Positions 33,514 through 41,970 are shown, counted from the first letter of the stretch. The stretch is DNA of 64,000 nt from Pseudomonas putida (GCF_028682455.1 NZ_JANHLD010000002.1:1178001-1242000); one strand, 5' to 3'. A program made the numbers and translations. The notes: generated by a model not told the origin, from the letters alone.

Positions 33514-34618
33514 ATTTCCATCCCAGCTTGTCGTTATCGCCCAGCCAGTCGCCAAGGCGTTCCAGGCTTGCCGCCGATCCCCCCAGGGCAAGGCCCAGGG
33601 CGCGGCTCCAATAGAGAAAACGGTGGATCGGGTAGGTAAGGTCCACGCCGATACCGCCGTGCACATGCTGCGCGTTGTGGCCAATGCGATGCCCTGCCTC
33701 GCAGGCCAGGTACGCCGTGGCCAGGGCCTGGGCGCTGCTGCCAAGGCCGGCGTCGAGCCGGTAGCACAGTTGCCAGAGGCTGCTGCGCAAGGCTTCGAGG
33801 GCGATGTGGGCATCGGCCATGCTCATCTGCACGGCCTGGAAGCTGCCGATCGGCCGACCGAACTGCTCGCGCTCGCTGACGTAGGCCACGGTGCGGCGGA
33901 TGTGCTCGGCACTGACGCCCAGTTGCAGCGCGGCCAATGCGGCCTGGGCGCGCGGCTCCAACCAGTCCAGCGCCGGGCCCGGCAGCAGTTGCTCGGCACC
34001 GATGCGCAGGTCCTGGACCTCGATTTCGGCCACCGCCTCGCCATGCGTCAGCACGCCGGGCACCCGGCGAATCTGTGCCGCGCCCAGCTCCAGCAGCACC
34101 AGCCGTGGCTGGCCCTCGGCCTCGGCCAGCACCAGTGCAGCCTGGGCCTGCTGGCCGAAGGCGAGTGCCGATACCCGGCCATCGAGCAACCAACCCCCTT
34201 CGCACGGGCGGGCCCTGAGTTCGATGCCGCCGGCACTGGCCCGGGCGTCGATGGACAAGGTCAGGATCGCCTCGGCCGACGCTGCCCGTTCGGCCCAGCT
34301 GGCAGCCTCGCCCAGGGCAAAGTGCGCCAGGGTCGCCGCTGCCAGTTGATGACGCCACAGCGGGACCTGGGCCAGGCTGCGGCCCTGGGCCTGGAGCACC
34401 AGCATCAGCTCGGTCAGGCCCAGGTCGCTGCCACCGGCCCGTTCGGGAATCGCCAGGGCATGCAGCCCGGTCTCCACGCACAGACCCCAGAGGTCATTCA
34501 TCATCGCTTCGCCGCTGCTGTCCCACTGGCGCAGGGCGTCGTCGTCGCAGTGGTCGGCAAACAGGCTGTCGGCCATTTGCGCAATGGCGCGCTGGTCTTC
34601 GCTCAATTCGAAGTTCAT
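33485..34618 (-). CDS. Acyl-CoA dehydrogenase, beta-type subunit (second pair)
   Basis: 377 residues. HVHGGIG near residue 328 is the flavin-pyrophosphate motif, but the catalytic Glu position reads ALGG and the middle flavin loop is missing, again the beta-type of a heteromeric steroid acyl-CoA dehydrogenase. Its partner is most likely the 30718 protein in the same operon. The ATG at 34618 overlaps the MaoC-DUF35 stop by 4 bp (ATGA) and its end overlaps the next MaoC gene, indicating tight translational coupling. Confidence 0.85.
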   Translation of the reverse strand: MNFELSEDQRAIAQMADSLFADHCDDDALRQWDSSGEAMMNDLWGLCVETGLHALAIPERAGGSDLGLTELMLVLQAQGRSLAQVPLWRHQLAAATLAHFALGEAASWAERAASAEAILTLSIDARASAGGIELRARPCEGGWLLDGRVSALAFGQQAQAALVLAEAEGQPRLVLLELGAAQIRRVPGVLTHGEAVAEIEVQDLRIGAEQLLPGPALDWLEPRAQAALAALQLGVSAEHIRRTVAYVSEREQFGRPIGSFQAVQMSMADAHIALEALRSSLWQLCYRLDAGLGSSAQALATAYLACEAGHRIGHNAQHVHGGIGVDLTYPIHRFLYWSRALGLALGGSAASLERLGDWLGDNDKLGWKYDLEEHAAL

Positions 34619-35601
34619 GGCGCCTCCTGCCCGGCGACCGGTCGGAACAACGGCAAGGTCTGCTGCTCATCGAAGACCTGGAACTCCACCTGCAGACGCT
34701 GGCCGATCTGCAACTGGCCAGGCTCCACGCCGACCAGGCCTGCAACCAGGCGCACGCCCTCCTCCAGCTCGACCAGGCCGATGGGGTTGGGGTGCTCGAA
34801 CGGCGCCACCACCGGGTAGTGCATGACCACGAAGGAGTACAGGCTGGCCCGGCCACTGGCCTGCACGATGTCCCAGTCGAAGCTGTGGCACTGGATGCAC
34901 ACCGGCGCCGGCGGGTGACGCAGGGTCGAGCAGGCCGTGCAGCGCTGGATCAGCAACTGGCCCTTGGCGCAGCCTTCCCAGAAGAACCGGGTGTCGTCGC
35001 TGATGCCCGGCAACGGCCGCTTGGCCACCACCGGCGCTTCGCTGGCAGGTGCAGGCGCTGCCGGCGCCTGGGCAGCCGGGCGGAACTTGAACACGCGAAA
35101 CAGCAACTCGCCCACCGGCTCGTCGCCAGAGGATTTCTCGACAAAATGGCTCATCACCAGGGTGACGAAAAAGCCGGTGCCAAGACCGGTGGTTTTTTCC
35201 TCGCCCACCGATTCCAGGCGAGTGGTGTAGTAGAGTTTTTCGCCCAGGTGCAACGGCCGGGTGAAGCTCAGTTCGGAGTTCACCGCCACTACCGAGTTGT
35301 AGCCGTACGCCTCGAACAACTTGAGGACTTCGTAGGGGTTCTCGTCGGTGGACCCTGGCGGATAGTTGTTGGCGTGAAAGCCTTCCATCGTCCACACCTG
35401 GAGCATCCCCGGGGGTGCGATCAGGCCTTCGTGAACGCTTTCAAGGGCCGCGGCCGGATCGGTGTAGAGCGGGTTGTCCACGCCCATGATCTCGCACCAT
35501 TGGCGGATCATCGGTGCGTTCACCTCATCCCAGGCATACACCCGCCCGTATTGGCGCCCCACCAGGGCGCTCACATTGGACAGCAATTGTGGATCTGCCA
35601 C
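34615..35601 (-). CDS. MaoC-DUF35 fusion, ChsH2-like
   Basis: 328 residues. Residues 1-175 are a hotdog MaoC-like domain in which the hydratase motif reads MGVDNPLYTDPAAA: Asp42 is kept but the histidine is Tyr46, so this half is probably inactive. After a Pro/Ala linker (175-200) comes a DUF35 module with zinc ribbon C221-x2-C224-x10-C235-x2-C238 and an OB fold. This is exactly the domain plan of mycobacterial ChsH2, which binds ChsH1 through the MaoC part and the Ltp2 aldolase through DUF35. The start is GTG at 35599-35601 with AGGAGA five bases upstream; the much longer open frame is not coding. Confidence 0.87.
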   Translation of the reverse strand: MADPQLLSNVSALVGRQYGRVYAWDEVNAPMIRQWCEIMGVDNPLYTDPAAALESVHEGLIAPPGMLQVWTMEGFHANNYPPGSTDENPYEVLKLFEAYGYNSVVAVNSELSFTRPLHLGEKLYYTTRLESVGEEKTTGLGTGFFVTLVMSHFVEKSSGDEPVGELLFRVFKFRPAAQAPAAPAPASEAPVVAKRPLPGISDDTRFFWEGCAKGQLLIQRCTACSTLRHPPAPVCIQCHSFDWDIVQASGRASLYSFVVMHYPVVAPFEHPNPIGLVELEEGVRLVAGLVGVEPGQLQIGQRLQVEFQVFDEQQTLPLFRPVAGQEAP

Positions 35602-35657
35602 AGTCGTCTCCTGCAAAGTGAGGGCAGCGACCGGCACGCCGGTGCTGCCGGGGTCGA

Positions 35658-36443
35658 TCAGGTCGGCAGCACCTGGGCCGCATCGAGAAAGGCCGGGCGC
35701 TCGCCACCGCCATGCAGCAACAGGTTGCAGCCGCTGGCATAGGCGGCCAGCGGCGAGGCCATGTACAGGCAGGCGTTGGCGATGTCCTGGGCCACGGCCA
35801 TGCGCCCGGCAGGAATGCCGGCGCTCACCGCCGCAATACCGGCGTCGGTGCCGTAGTGCAGGTGCGCCTGCTCGGTCAGTACCAGGCCTGGGCTGACGGC
35901 CACCACCCGCACCTTCGGCGCCCACTCCACCGCCAGCGACTGCACCAGCGCCAGGACGCCAGCCTTGGCCGCGCCATAGGCAGCGGTACCGGGCGAAGAA
36001 CGCAGGGCACTGATGCTGCCGATAAAGAGAATGCAGCCTCCTTCGGCCTGCCCCTGCATCAGCCGGTTGGCGTGCTGGGCGACATTGAAGGGGGCGATCA
36101 GGTTGAGGCGGATGATGCTCTCGTGAAACCGGGGCGATGCCTCGGCGGCCGGCGCCTGGGGGCTGCCGCCGGCGTTGTTGACGAGCACGTCGAGGCGGCC
36201 GTATTCGTGGCGGATCGCATCGAACAGCGCTTGCAGCGAGTCGCTGTCACGCACGTCCGCCGGTATGAACGCCGCACTGCTGTTGCCATGCGTCGGCACC
36301 TGCAGCGGCGCATGCCGGGCACAGACAATCACCTGGGCACCGGCGGCGAGAAACTCGCTGGCGATCCCCGCGCCGATCCCCTTGGTGCCGCCCGTGACGA
36401 GCACCACCTTGCCGCTGTAATCCAACCCCGCGTGCTGACCCAT
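35658..36443 (-). CDS. SDR oxidoreductase (261 aa)
   Basis: Classical SDR: VTGGTKGIG (17-25), NNAGG at 89-93, Ser143/Ser145 and Y156-x3-K160 (YGAAK), so catalytically complete. It heads the igr-like operon, 56 bp before the MaoC-DUF35 gene, and may oxidise a side-chain or ring hydroxyl during the shortening cycle. AAGGAG lies upstream of the ATG at 36443. Operator-like site E lies 59 bp upstream, midway to the divergent enoyl-CoA hydratase gene. Confidence 0.87.
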   Translation of the reverse strand: MGQHAGLDYSGKVVLVTGGTKGIGAGIASEFLAAGAQVIVCARHAPLQVPTHGNSSAAFIPADVRDSDSLQALFDAIRHEYGRLDVLVNNAGGSPQAPAAEASPRFHESIIRLNLIAPFNVAQHANRLMQGQAEGGCILFIGSISALRSSPGTAAYGAAKAGVLALVQSLAVEWAPKVRVVAVSPGLVLTEQAHLHYGTDAGIAAVSAGIPAGRMAVAQDIANACLYMASPLAAYASGCNLLLHGGGERPAFLDAAQVLPT

Positions 36444-36501
36444 GTCGTGCTCCTTGTTCGTTTGACAAGGGTCACTCTAGGGACAACCTCAGCGCCGTAC
36501 T

Positions 36502-36518
36502 TCGTCTGAACGGACGAT
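36502..36518 (+). promoter_or_regulatory. Operator-like dyad, site E
   Basis: TCGTCTGAACGGACGAT, reverse complement of ATCGTCCGTTCAGACGA. It is 59 bp from the SDR start on one side and 60 bp from the enoyl-CoA hydratase start on the other, an exactly central divergent operator. Confidence 0.7.
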
Positions 36519-36577
36519 GAATTGCAGCGGGCACGCCTCGACACTGCAAGCCAACGACTACGCGCACGAGGATGCCC

Positions 36578-37363
36578 ATGGACGATTCCACCGCCCCACC
36601 GGTTCTGCTCGAACACCCCCTGCCTGGCGTCGCCCTGTTGCGCCTGAACCGTCCCCAGGCCACCAATGCGCTGAGCCTGGACCTGCAGGCCCTGCTGTCC
36701 CGGCACTTCACGGCCCTGGCCGAGGATCCCGATGTGCGCTGCATCCTGCTCACCGGTGGCGACAAGGTGTTCGCCGCCGGTGGCGACATCAACAGCATGG
36801 CCGGCGTCGGCCCTATCGATATCTACAAGCGCCATACCGAGCGGGTGTGGGCGCCGATCCAGCACTGCCCCAAACCGGTGATCGCCGCGGTGTGCGGCTA
36901 CGCCTATGGCGGCGGCTGCGAACTGGCGATGCTGGCCGACCTGATCGTGGCTGGCCGTGGTGCGCGCTTCTGCCAGCCGGAGATCCGCATTGGCATCATG
37001 CCGGGCATCGGCGGCACCCAGCGCCTGGTCCGTGCGGTGGGCAAGGTCAAGGCCATGCGCATGGCCCTGACCGGGCAGCCGATCAGTGCCGAAGAGGCCT
37101 GGGTGGCCGGCTTGGTGAGTGACCTGGTGGACGATGACCAGGTACAGGCCAAGGCACTGGAATTGGCAGCGCTGATCGCCGCCATGCCGGCGCTGGCGGC
37201 CGAACAGATCAAGGAAGTCATCCTGGCGGGCATGGATGCACCGCTGGAAGCGGGCCTGGCCCTGGAACGCAAGGCCAATGCATTGTTGTTTGCGTCGCGT
37301 GACCAGAAGGAAGGCATGCAGGCATTCATCGAAAAGCGCCCGGCGCGGTTTGAGGGGTATTGA
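36578..37363 (+). CDS. Enoyl-CoA hydratase (crotonase family)
   Basis: 261 residues. Crotonase fold with oxyanion-hole segments AAGGDI (67-72) and GYAYGGGCELAM (108-118) and both catalytic glutamates, Glu115 and Glu135 (PEIRIGIMPGIGGTQRL), as in authentic enoyl-CoA hydratases. It should hydrate a trans-2-enoyl-CoA. The ATG at 36578 is preferred over ATG 36572 because GAGG is six bases before the former and abuts the latter. It is a single-gene unit, divergent from the igr-like operon and sharing site E. A REP closes it downstream. Confidence 0.9.
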   Translation: MDDSTAPPVLLEHPLPGVALLRLNRPQATNALSLDLQALLSRHFTALAEDPDVRCILLTGGDKVFAAGGDINSMAGVGPIDIYKRHTERVWAPIQHCPKPVIAAVCGYAYGGGCELAMLADLIVAGRGARFCQPEIRIGIMPGIGGTQRLVRAVGKVKAMRMALTGQPISAEEAWVAGLVSDLVDDDQVQAKALELAALIAAMPALAAEQIKEVILAGMDAPLEAGLALERKANALLFASRDQKEGMQAFIEKRPARFEGY

Positions 37364-37368
37364 AAATA

Positions 37369-37402
37369 CCGGCCTCTCGCGGGGCAAGCCCGCTCCTACA
37401 GG
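37369..37402. repeat. REP element, consensus copy
   Basis: CCGGCCTCTCGCGGGGCAAG continuing CCCGCTCCTACAGG, essentially the full P. putida-type REP consensus, downstream of the enoyl-CoA hydratase gene. Confidence 0.9.
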
Positions 37403-37409
37403 TTCGGCG

Positions 37410-37552
37410 CAGGCCAGCAGGAGCGTAGCGAATTGTGCTCTTGATCTTTATCTTCAGGCCCCGTAGTGAGGGGGCCCGACGCGAAGCGTAGGGCCCCTGG
37501 TGGGGCGAGTGACTCAGCATCACCCTCGAGAGTGGATCAACACACAAGGCCA
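37410..37552. repeat. Long intergenic repeat, copy 2
   Basis: Starts CAGGCCAGCAGGAGCGTAGC and ends near GGATCAACACACAAGGCC, matching the ends of 24802-25034. It fills the 209-bp convergent gap between the hydratase and SDR genes together with the REP. Confidence 0.7.
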
Positions 37553-37572
37553 AAAAGCCCACACCCCCAGGC

Positions 37573-38331
37573 TCAAATGCTCATCAACAACTGCCCACTG
37601 TCGACCCGCAATTCCACCCCGTTGATCGCTCGCGACTCATCGCTGGCCAAGAACAACACACTGGCCGCCACGTCCTCAGGCAGGCACATACGCTGCATCG
37701 GGTCGATGTCGATGGTCATGCGCTCCGGGTCCAGTCCCGCCGGATAACTGCCACGGGTCATGGCGGTGAGCACGCTGTCCGGATGCAAGGTATTGCAGCG
37801 GATACGGTACTTGCGCTGGCGACAATGCACCGCCACCGACCGCGACAATGCCGCCACCGCGCCTTTGGAAGCACTGTAGGCCAGGTAGTCACCGCGCCCA
37901 CCCAGTGCCGCAATCGACGACATGTTGATGATCGAGCCACCCGTGGCCTTCATCAATGCAATGGCCTCGCGACAACCGAGGAACACACTGTCGCTGTTGA
38001 CCCGCAGCACCTGGTGCCAGGTGTCCAGGGTGGTGTCTTCGACCGACCCGCTGCGCAGGATGCCCGCGTTGTTGAACAGGATGTCCAGGCGCCCGTAGCG
38101 GTCGCGCAGCAACGCCATGACCTGCTGCCAGTCATGCTCGCTGCTGGCGTCATGGCGGATGAACGCAGCCGCCGCGCCGATCTCGGCAGCCAGGGCCTGG
38201 CCAGCCTGCTCGTCGACATCGCTGATCACCACCTGTGCACCTTCAGCCGCCAGCAACCGCGCACAGGCGCGGCCGATACCATTGGCGCCGCCGGTGACCA
38301 GGGCGACCTTGCCTTGAACTCGACCACTCAT
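37573..38331 (-). CDS. 3beta/17beta-hydroxysteroid dehydrogenase-like SDR
   Basis: 252 residues. TGGANGIG (13-20), NNAGIL (87-92), Ser138 and Y152-x3-K156 are complete. From memory it parallels Comamonas testosteroni 3beta/17beta-HSD in QGKVALVTGGA, RHDxSSExDW, the GGSIINM run and the CRxxxYxIRxNxxHPD stretch near residue 170, so it is a candidate for oxidising 3beta-, 7- or 12-position hydroxyls. It overlaps the flavoprotein gene by 4 bp and ends the KstD-flavoprotein-SDR operon. Confidence 0.87.
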   Translation of the reverse strand: MSGRVQGKVALVTGGANGIGRACARLLAAEGAQVVISDVDEQAGQALAAEIGAAAAFIRHDASSEHDWQQVMALLRDRYGRLDILFNNAGILRSGSVEDTTLDTWHQVLRVNSDSVFLGCREAIALMKATGGSIINMSSIAALGGRGDYLAYSASKGAVAALSRSVAVHCRQRKYRIRCNTLHPDSVLTAMTRGSYPAGLDPERMTIDIDPMQRMCLPEDVAASVLFLASDESRAINGVELRVDSGQLLMSI

Positions 38332-40037
38332 ACGCTGCTCCTCGTTGTCATCGACGATTCATGGTGGTGGGCTGCACGGGCCTGCGCCGCGATGGCAGCC
38401 CCCGCACGACGCCCGGAAAACACGCAGTCCGCCAGCGACAGACCACTGATATACAAATGCGATGGAATCCCCAGCGCCGTGCGCCCGGCGGCATACAGGC
38501 CAGCAATCGCCTGCCCCTGCGCATCGAGCACGGCACCGCTGTCCTCATTCACCTTGAGCCCGCCCAGGGTCAACGCACCCAGCGGAAAAATCGGATTGCC
38601 CACGGAAATATCACAGGCATAGAACGGGCCTTGATCGAGCACCTGGCGACTCCCCGGCGACTTGCCGAATTCATCCTCGGCCTCACCCCGCGCCGCCGCG
38701 TTGTAGCGCTGCAGCGCCTGGCTCAGTGCCTCGGCCTGCATGCCGGTGGCCTGGGCGAGCTGGGCCGGGGTCTTGCCCCTGCGCTGCTTGAGCAGCATCA
38801 AGGCCAGCGCCGGCACGCTCTGGAACCACCAGTAGCCACCGAACAAGGCCTGGCGAATAGCCTTGGCGCGCAGCCGCGCATCGAGCACCAGCCAGGCGCG
38901 GCCACCCTGCTCTTCCATCAGCGGCTGGCCAAGGGTGGCGCCGTACACTTCCTCGTTGCAAAAGCGCTTGCCGTCACGGTTGACCACGATGCCCTTGGGC
39001 CAGCAGTGCGGCGGGTTGATGAAACGCCAGGCCGATACCCGCTCGAGCCCGGCGCTGGCCGCCCCGGCACTTTGCCCCAGGCGCAGGCCGCTGCCGTCGC
39101 AGCCGGTGGCGCCCACCTTGAAGTTGCGGCGAAAATCCGGGGCATGCTCGCGCATCAATTCACGGTTGAAAATAAAACCGCCGGTGCTGAGCACCACACC
39201 CTGGCGCGCCTGCACCCGATATGGCTGCGCATGCTCGCGCTCAAGCTGGCTGACGCGCTGGCGCAGCTTGTCGCAATAGCCCGGCGCCAGGTTCTGCCAA
39301 CGTTCGGCGCGAGCTGCAAGGCGGGCATGGGTCTTGGCCGCTTCACTGCCCGGTGGCAAGCGCCACAGCTCGGCGCCGATCACCCGCCCCTGGCCGTCCA
39401 GCACCAGGCGCCGCGCTGCCGCCTGCAGCAACGGACGAACACCGGCCTTCAGGCAAGCGGCCTGCAGGTGACCATAGAGCACCGCCCCGCATTGCCCCTT
39501 GCCCACGGTGCGATGACCGCGGGGTGCGGGTGGCAAGCTGTCGGTGTGCGACGGCACCAGCTCATTGCCGGAGTAATAGAGAAAATAGCCATCGCCCGGG
39601 TACGAGGTCTTGCCGCCCGGTGGCATCTGGTGGCCGTAGGGCGCGCCGTGGCCCTGCAACCATTCGAGGTTGGCCACGCTCTGCTCGCAGAAGCGCCGCA
39701 AGGTGGTATCACTGACCACGCCGCAGGTTTCATGCTTGAGATAATCGAACATGGCTTGCGGACTGTCAGTGATCCCGGCGGCCTGCTGCTGGCGGGTGCC
39801 ACCGCCGGCATACACCACCCCGCCACTCTTGGCGCTGGCGCCACCGCCGGTAAAGCGGTCGGCAATCAGTACATCGGCGCCCTGGGCGCGTGCCTCGAGG
39901 GCCACGCAGGCACCCGCCGCCCCCCAGCCAATGACCAACACATCACACTGCGCATCCCATTTCAGCGTCTTGCTGTCGCCGACCCGCAAGGGCGCCAGGA
40001 TGGGGCTGCAGCTCGATAGCTTATCGGAGGTCTTCAT
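38328..40037 (-). CDS. FAD-dependent ketosteroid dehydrogenase-family flavoprotein
   Basis: 569 residues. FAD-binding motif VLVIGWGAAGACVALEA (33-49) followed by the GGGASAKSGGVVYAGGG loop, and C-terminal GLYAAGRTALGIPSHLYISGLSLADCVF, the layout of the fumarate-reductase/3-ketosteroid dehydrogenase superfamily. In steroid clusters a second enzyme of this group introduces the delta-4 bond (3-oxo-5alpha/5beta-steroid 4-dehydrogenase), converting saturated bile-acid type A rings. The ATG at 40037 overlaps the KstD stop (ATGA), so both are made together. Exact regiochemistry cannot be read from the sequence. Confidence 0.82.
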   Translation of the reverse strand: MKTSDKLSSCSPILAPLRVGDSKTLKWDAQCDVLVIGWGAAGACVALEARAQGADVLIADRFTGGGASAKSGGVVYAGGGTRQQQAAGITDSPQAMFDYLKHETCGVVSDTTLRRFCEQSVANLEWLQGHGAPYGHQMPPGGKTSYPGDGYFLYYSGNELVPSHTDSLPPAPRGHRTVGKGQCGAVLYGHLQAACLKAGVRPLLQAAARRLVLDGQGRVIGAELWRLPPGSEAAKTHARLAARAERWQNLAPGYCDKLRQRVSQLEREHAQPYRVQARQGVVLSTGGFIFNRELMREHAPDFRRNFKVGATGCDGSGLRLGQSAGAASAGLERVSAWRFINPPHCWPKGIVVNRDGKRFCNEEVYGATLGQPLMEEQGGRAWLVLDARLRAKAIRQALFGGYWWFQSVPALALMLLKQRRGKTPAQLAQATGMQAEALSQALQRYNAAARGEAEDEFGKSPGSRQVLDQGPFYACDISVGNPIFPLGALTLGGLKVNEDSGAVLDAQGQAIAGLYAAGRTALGIPSHLYISGLSLADCVFSGRRAGAAIAAQARAAHHHESSMTTRSSV

Positions 40038-41755
40038 GCGGGCTCCTGGCGCTGGCTGGCAAGGTGATTGGCGGCCACGTAGGCAAAAGTCATCGCTGGC
40101 CCCAGGGTGCCGCCGGCACCGGGATAGCTGGTGCCCATCACCGAGGCCGAGCAATTGCCGATGGCATACAACCCGGCAATCGGCTGGCCGTCTTCACGCA
40201 CCACCTGGGCGTCGGCATTGGTCAGCAGGCCGCCCTTGGTGCCGATGTCGCCGGCATCCATGCGCATGGCGTAGTACGGGCCCTTGCGCAGCGGCGCCAG
40301 GCACGGGTTGGGCTTGACGTTGCTGTCGCCGTAGTAGCGGTCGAACACGTTGCCGCCGCGGCCGAAATCCGGGTCGATACCGGTGCGGGCATAGTCGTTG
40401 ACCTTGGCCACGGTGTTTTCCAGGCCAGCGGCATCGACGCCGATCATCTGTGCCAGTTCGCCCAGGGTGTCGGCCTTCCAGTACAGGCTGTCGCGCCACT
40501 CTTTGCGCAGGCGGCTGTCGGGCATGACCTGGGCCGGCATCAGCGGACCCATGGCGTAGTTGTGGCGAAAGTGCCCGTCGAAAATCACCCAGGCCGGCAC
40601 GCTCTTGCCTGCGGTGGTTTCGTTGTCGCGGTACATGGCGTCGACAAATTCCAGGTACGGCGCGGCTTCGTTGATGAAGCGCCGGCCCAGGCCGTTGACC
40701 ACGATGGCACCAGGGAACGCCCGCTCGGCAAAGATACCGCGGGGCTTTTCCTCACCCGGCACGGCAATGGTCGGCGCCCACCAGGCCCAGTCCATCAACG
40801 CGGTGGCCGCACCCTGGGCCAGGCCGGCCTGCAGCGCGGCGCCGGTGTTGTTACCCGGCGGCGTGGCACTCCAGGCCATGCGCGTAGGTTGCGGCAGGTA
40901 CTGCTCGCGCAGTGCCTGGTTCTGTTCGAAACCGCCGGAGCCGAGGATCACCCCGTGACGCGCCTTGAGGGTCATCTCGCGGCCGCCGCGCACCACCGTC
41001 ACGCCGGTGACACGGCCCTGTTCGCTGACCAGGCCGGAAAAGTCGGTGTTCAGCCACAGCGGTACATTGCGGTCCATCAACGAGCGGCGCAGCGACGCCA
41101 CCAGCGAGCTGCCCAGGGCAGCGCGGCGGTCGTACTTGCTCTTGCGCCGCCATTTGAAGTCGAGCTTGTAGCGCAGCATCAGGCGCAAGATCAGCAACTG
41201 CCAGCCAAAGCCGCGGGCCATGGCCTTGTGGGCATGGCGGGCGGTCCAGGCGATGCGCCCCATCAGCAGGGTCGAGGGCGAAGGTTTGCGCAGGTTGTCC
41301 AGTTCCTCGCCCAACAGGCTGGTGTCGAACAGCTCGGGGTCCAGGGTCCGGCCACCGGGCAAGGCGCCTGGCAGGTGCGGGTAATAGTCGGGGTACTTTT
41401 CTGCCACCGCGTAGCGCACTCGGCTGGTGCGGGTAAGGGTCTCGATCATCTTCGGCGCATTGTCGAGGTAGGCACGCAAGCGCGCTTCGTCGACGTGATC
41501 GCCCGCGGCCGCCTTGAGGTAGGTCAGGGCCTGCTCGACGCTGTCGTTGCCGCCCTTGCGGGTGAAATAGTGGTTGTTGGGAATCCAGATCCCGCCACCG
41601 GAAATCGCCGAGGTGCCACCGTACTTGTCGCTCTTCTCGACGATCAGCACGCTGAACCCCTGGTCGGCGAGGAACACCGCCGAAGTCATTGCGCCGGCAC
41701 CCGAGCCGACGACGATCACGTCATAGGCGCTTTGAGTCTGAACTTGAGCTGTCAT
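40034..41755 (-). CDS. 3-ketosteroid delta-1-dehydrogenase-like flavoprotein (KstD family)
   Basis: 573 residues. Rossmann motif VIVVGSGAGAMTSAV (13-27), the family signature GGTSAISGGGIWIPNN (46-61) and the C-terminal ASVMGTSYPGAGGTLGPAM with Tyr544 and Gly548, which correspond to the KstD residues that polarise the 3-keto group (Tyr487 and Gly491 in the Rhodococcus enzyme). It should introduce a 1,2-double bond into a 3-keto steroid ring. It is first of three co-translated genes. A CA motif overlaps its start and dyad I lies 61 bp upstream. Confidence 0.85.
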   Translation of the reverse strand: MTAQVQTQSAYDVIVVGSGAGAMTSAVFLADQGFSVLIVEKSDKYGGTSAISGGGIWIPNNHYFTRKGGNDSVEQALTYLKAAAGDHVDEARLRAYLDNAPKMIETLTRTSRVRYAVAEKYPDYYPHLPGALPGGRTLDPELFDTSLLGEELDNLRKPSPSTLLMGRIAWTARHAHKAMARGFGWQLLILRLMLRYKLDFKWRRKSKYDRRAALGSSLVASLRRSLMDRNVPLWLNTDFSGLVSEQGRVTGVTVVRGGREMTLKARHGVILGSGGFEQNQALREQYLPQPTRMAWSATPPGNNTGAALQAGLAQGAATALMDWAWWAPTIAVPGEEKPRGIFAERAFPGAIVVNGLGRRFINEAAPYLEFVDAMYRDNETTAGKSVPAWVIFDGHFRHNYAMGPLMPAQVMPDSRLRKEWRDSLYWKADTLGELAQMIGVDAAGLENTVAKVNDYARTGIDPDFGRGGNVFDRYYGDSNVKPNPCLAPLRKGPYYAMRMDAGDIGTKGGLLTNADAQVVREDGQPIAGLYAIGNCSASVMGTSYPGAGGTLGPAMTFAYVAANHLASQRQEPA

Positions 41756-41765
41756 TATTGTTATG
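41752..41765 (-). promoter_or_regulatory. Crc/Hfq-type CA motif over KstD start codon
   Basis: Minus-strand CATAACAATAATGA contains AACAATAA running into the ATG at 41755. The usual purine-rich ribosome site is weak here, so the leader seems built around the CA motif. Confidence 0.5.
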
Positions 41766-41815
41766 CCATTGGCTGAGAGACAGACCTGATGATCGACTCA
41801 GCGTTTGGCGGGCTC

Positions 41816-41832
41816 ATCGTCAAAGCGGACTA
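41816..41832 (-). promoter_or_regulatory. Operator-like dyad, site I (two mismatches)
   Basis: ATCGTCAAAGCGGACTA keeps the GGACTA half and TCGTC of the other. Its distance of 61 bp to the KstD start agrees with the good sites. Confidence 0.5.
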
Positions 41833-41887
41833 TGCGGGGGCAATGCGGGCGCCGGACCGACGCTTGATGTGGCGGCAGCAGTTGCCT

Positions 41888-41953
41888 CATCGCGGGTCAA
41901 GTCCGCTCCTGCCGTGCAGATTCACATCCGGTGGGAGCGGGCTTGCCCTGCGC
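41888..41953. repeat. REP inverted pair
   Basis: CATCGCGGGTCAAGTCCGCT and GGTGGGAGCGGGCTTGCCCT face each other between the KstD promoter and the amidase stop. Confidence 0.85.
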
Positions 41954-41970
41954 AAAAAACCAGCGACGAA

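Noticed and set aside
34615..35925. 436-codon version of the MaoC-DUF35 protein
   Set aside because: The extra N-terminus overlaps the SDR gene in another frame; AGGAGA and the GTG at 35599-35601 mark the true start.
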